Source of the DNA: an uncultured Clostridia bacterium
GTDB taxonomy: Bacteria; Bacillota; Clostridia; Christensenellales; Borkfalkiaceae
NCBI GenBank assembly: GCA_949286835.1
Contig: CASEDP010000007.1
Location: forward strand, 1-57,680
Direction of reading: 5' to 3'
DNA length: 57,680 nt
The position numbers were made by a program, and so were the translations under genes. Numbering within the stretch: the stretch's first letter is position 1; each line of letters begins with the position of its first letter. Of this stretch, positions 57,680 to 57,680 are shown in pieces. The notes beneath the pieces are model-generated. The model was not told the DNA's origin. It saw nothing but the letters and a program-made list of their open reading frames with translations, and searched no databases.

Positions 57680-57680
57680 A

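Noticed and set aside
1..57680. Composite transposon or linear replicon with terminal inverted repeats
   Set aside because: The repeats are transposase gene ends, not telomere-like ends, and the interior is core chromosomal genes with no mobility, replication or resistance functions.
1..57680. CRISPR array, tRNA, rRNA or prophage
   Set aside because: Reading both strands I saw no regularly spaced repeats, no tRNA-like cloverleaf ends with CCA, no rRNA stretches and no phage structural genes.

Overview
This 57.7 kb window is a dense stretch of bacterial chromosome with about half G+C by eye. It reads as a Gram-positive Clostridia-type anaerobe (Bacillota). The signs are strong GGAGG ribosome sites, sigma-A-like TTGACA/TATAAT promoters with 17-bp spacers, RsfS, SecG, DUF1540, GHKL/LytTR signalling, lipoprotein signals and no outer-membrane genes. 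Glutaminyl-tRNA synthetase, a long insertion in phosphoglycerate kinase and the gene mix would suit an uncultured Christensenellales-like lineage, but that placement is inference. Both ends carry the same 96-bp sequence in inverted orientation. It encodes the last 26 residues of an IS30-family-like transposase, so the window is probably a contig that stops at two copies of one insertion sequence.

Layout. 0.1-7.2 kb: glycyl-tRNA synthetase, formate-tetrahydrofolate ligase, glutaminyl-tRNA synthetase, a membrane protein, a tiny DUF1540 cysteine protein and ribosomal protein bL9. 7.3-13.2 kb: DUF2207/LemA/Nudix, a UDP-sugar pyrophosphorylase and L-serine dehydratase. 13.3-18.5 kb (minus): secG-rnr-smpB, then the methionine pair O-acetylhomoserine sulfhydrylase and MetA. 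18.5-23.4 kb (minus): EamA transporter, then gpmI, tpiA and pgk (lower glycolysis). 23.7-29.4 kb (plus): prephenate dehydrogenase, Bax-inhibitor-1 protein, small beta-rich protein, metallo-hydrolase, rho, obgE, yhbY. 29.4-34.3 kb: a truncated second yhbY tail, a membrane protein, a nadD-yqeK fusion, rsfS, a DeoC-like protein and a RecD/Dda-like helicase. 34.4-41.2 kb: pgi, alpha/beta hydrolase, DprA-like protein, aldehyde and alcohol dehydrogenases, peroxiredoxin.

41.2-54.6 kb is the most accessory-looking part: a MacB-type ABC exporter, a LytTR regulator with its GHKL sensor kinase, two lichenase-like GH16 lipoproteins (one with three repeated beta-sandwich modules), a domain-permuted GH3 beta-glucosidase with a membrane span at each end, and a processive-type GT2 glycosyltransferase. 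Together they look like a cell-surface beta-glucan module under possible two-component control. 54.7-57.6 kb: a candidate preQ1-type riboswitch plus terminator ahead of a YhhQ queuosine-precursor transporter, an SDR, and a MarR repressor with a clear tandem-dyad operator ahead of a YczE/YitT-type membrane protein.

Signals outside the ordinary annotation: a 157-bp near-duplicate of the yhbY 3' end whose differences are almost all synonymous, a set of genes without Shine-Dalgarno sites but with a -10 box 6-8 nt before the ATG (leaderless candidates), and a perfect 13-bp direct repeat bracketing the LytTR regulator promoter. No tRNA, rRNA, CRISPR array or prophage was seen.
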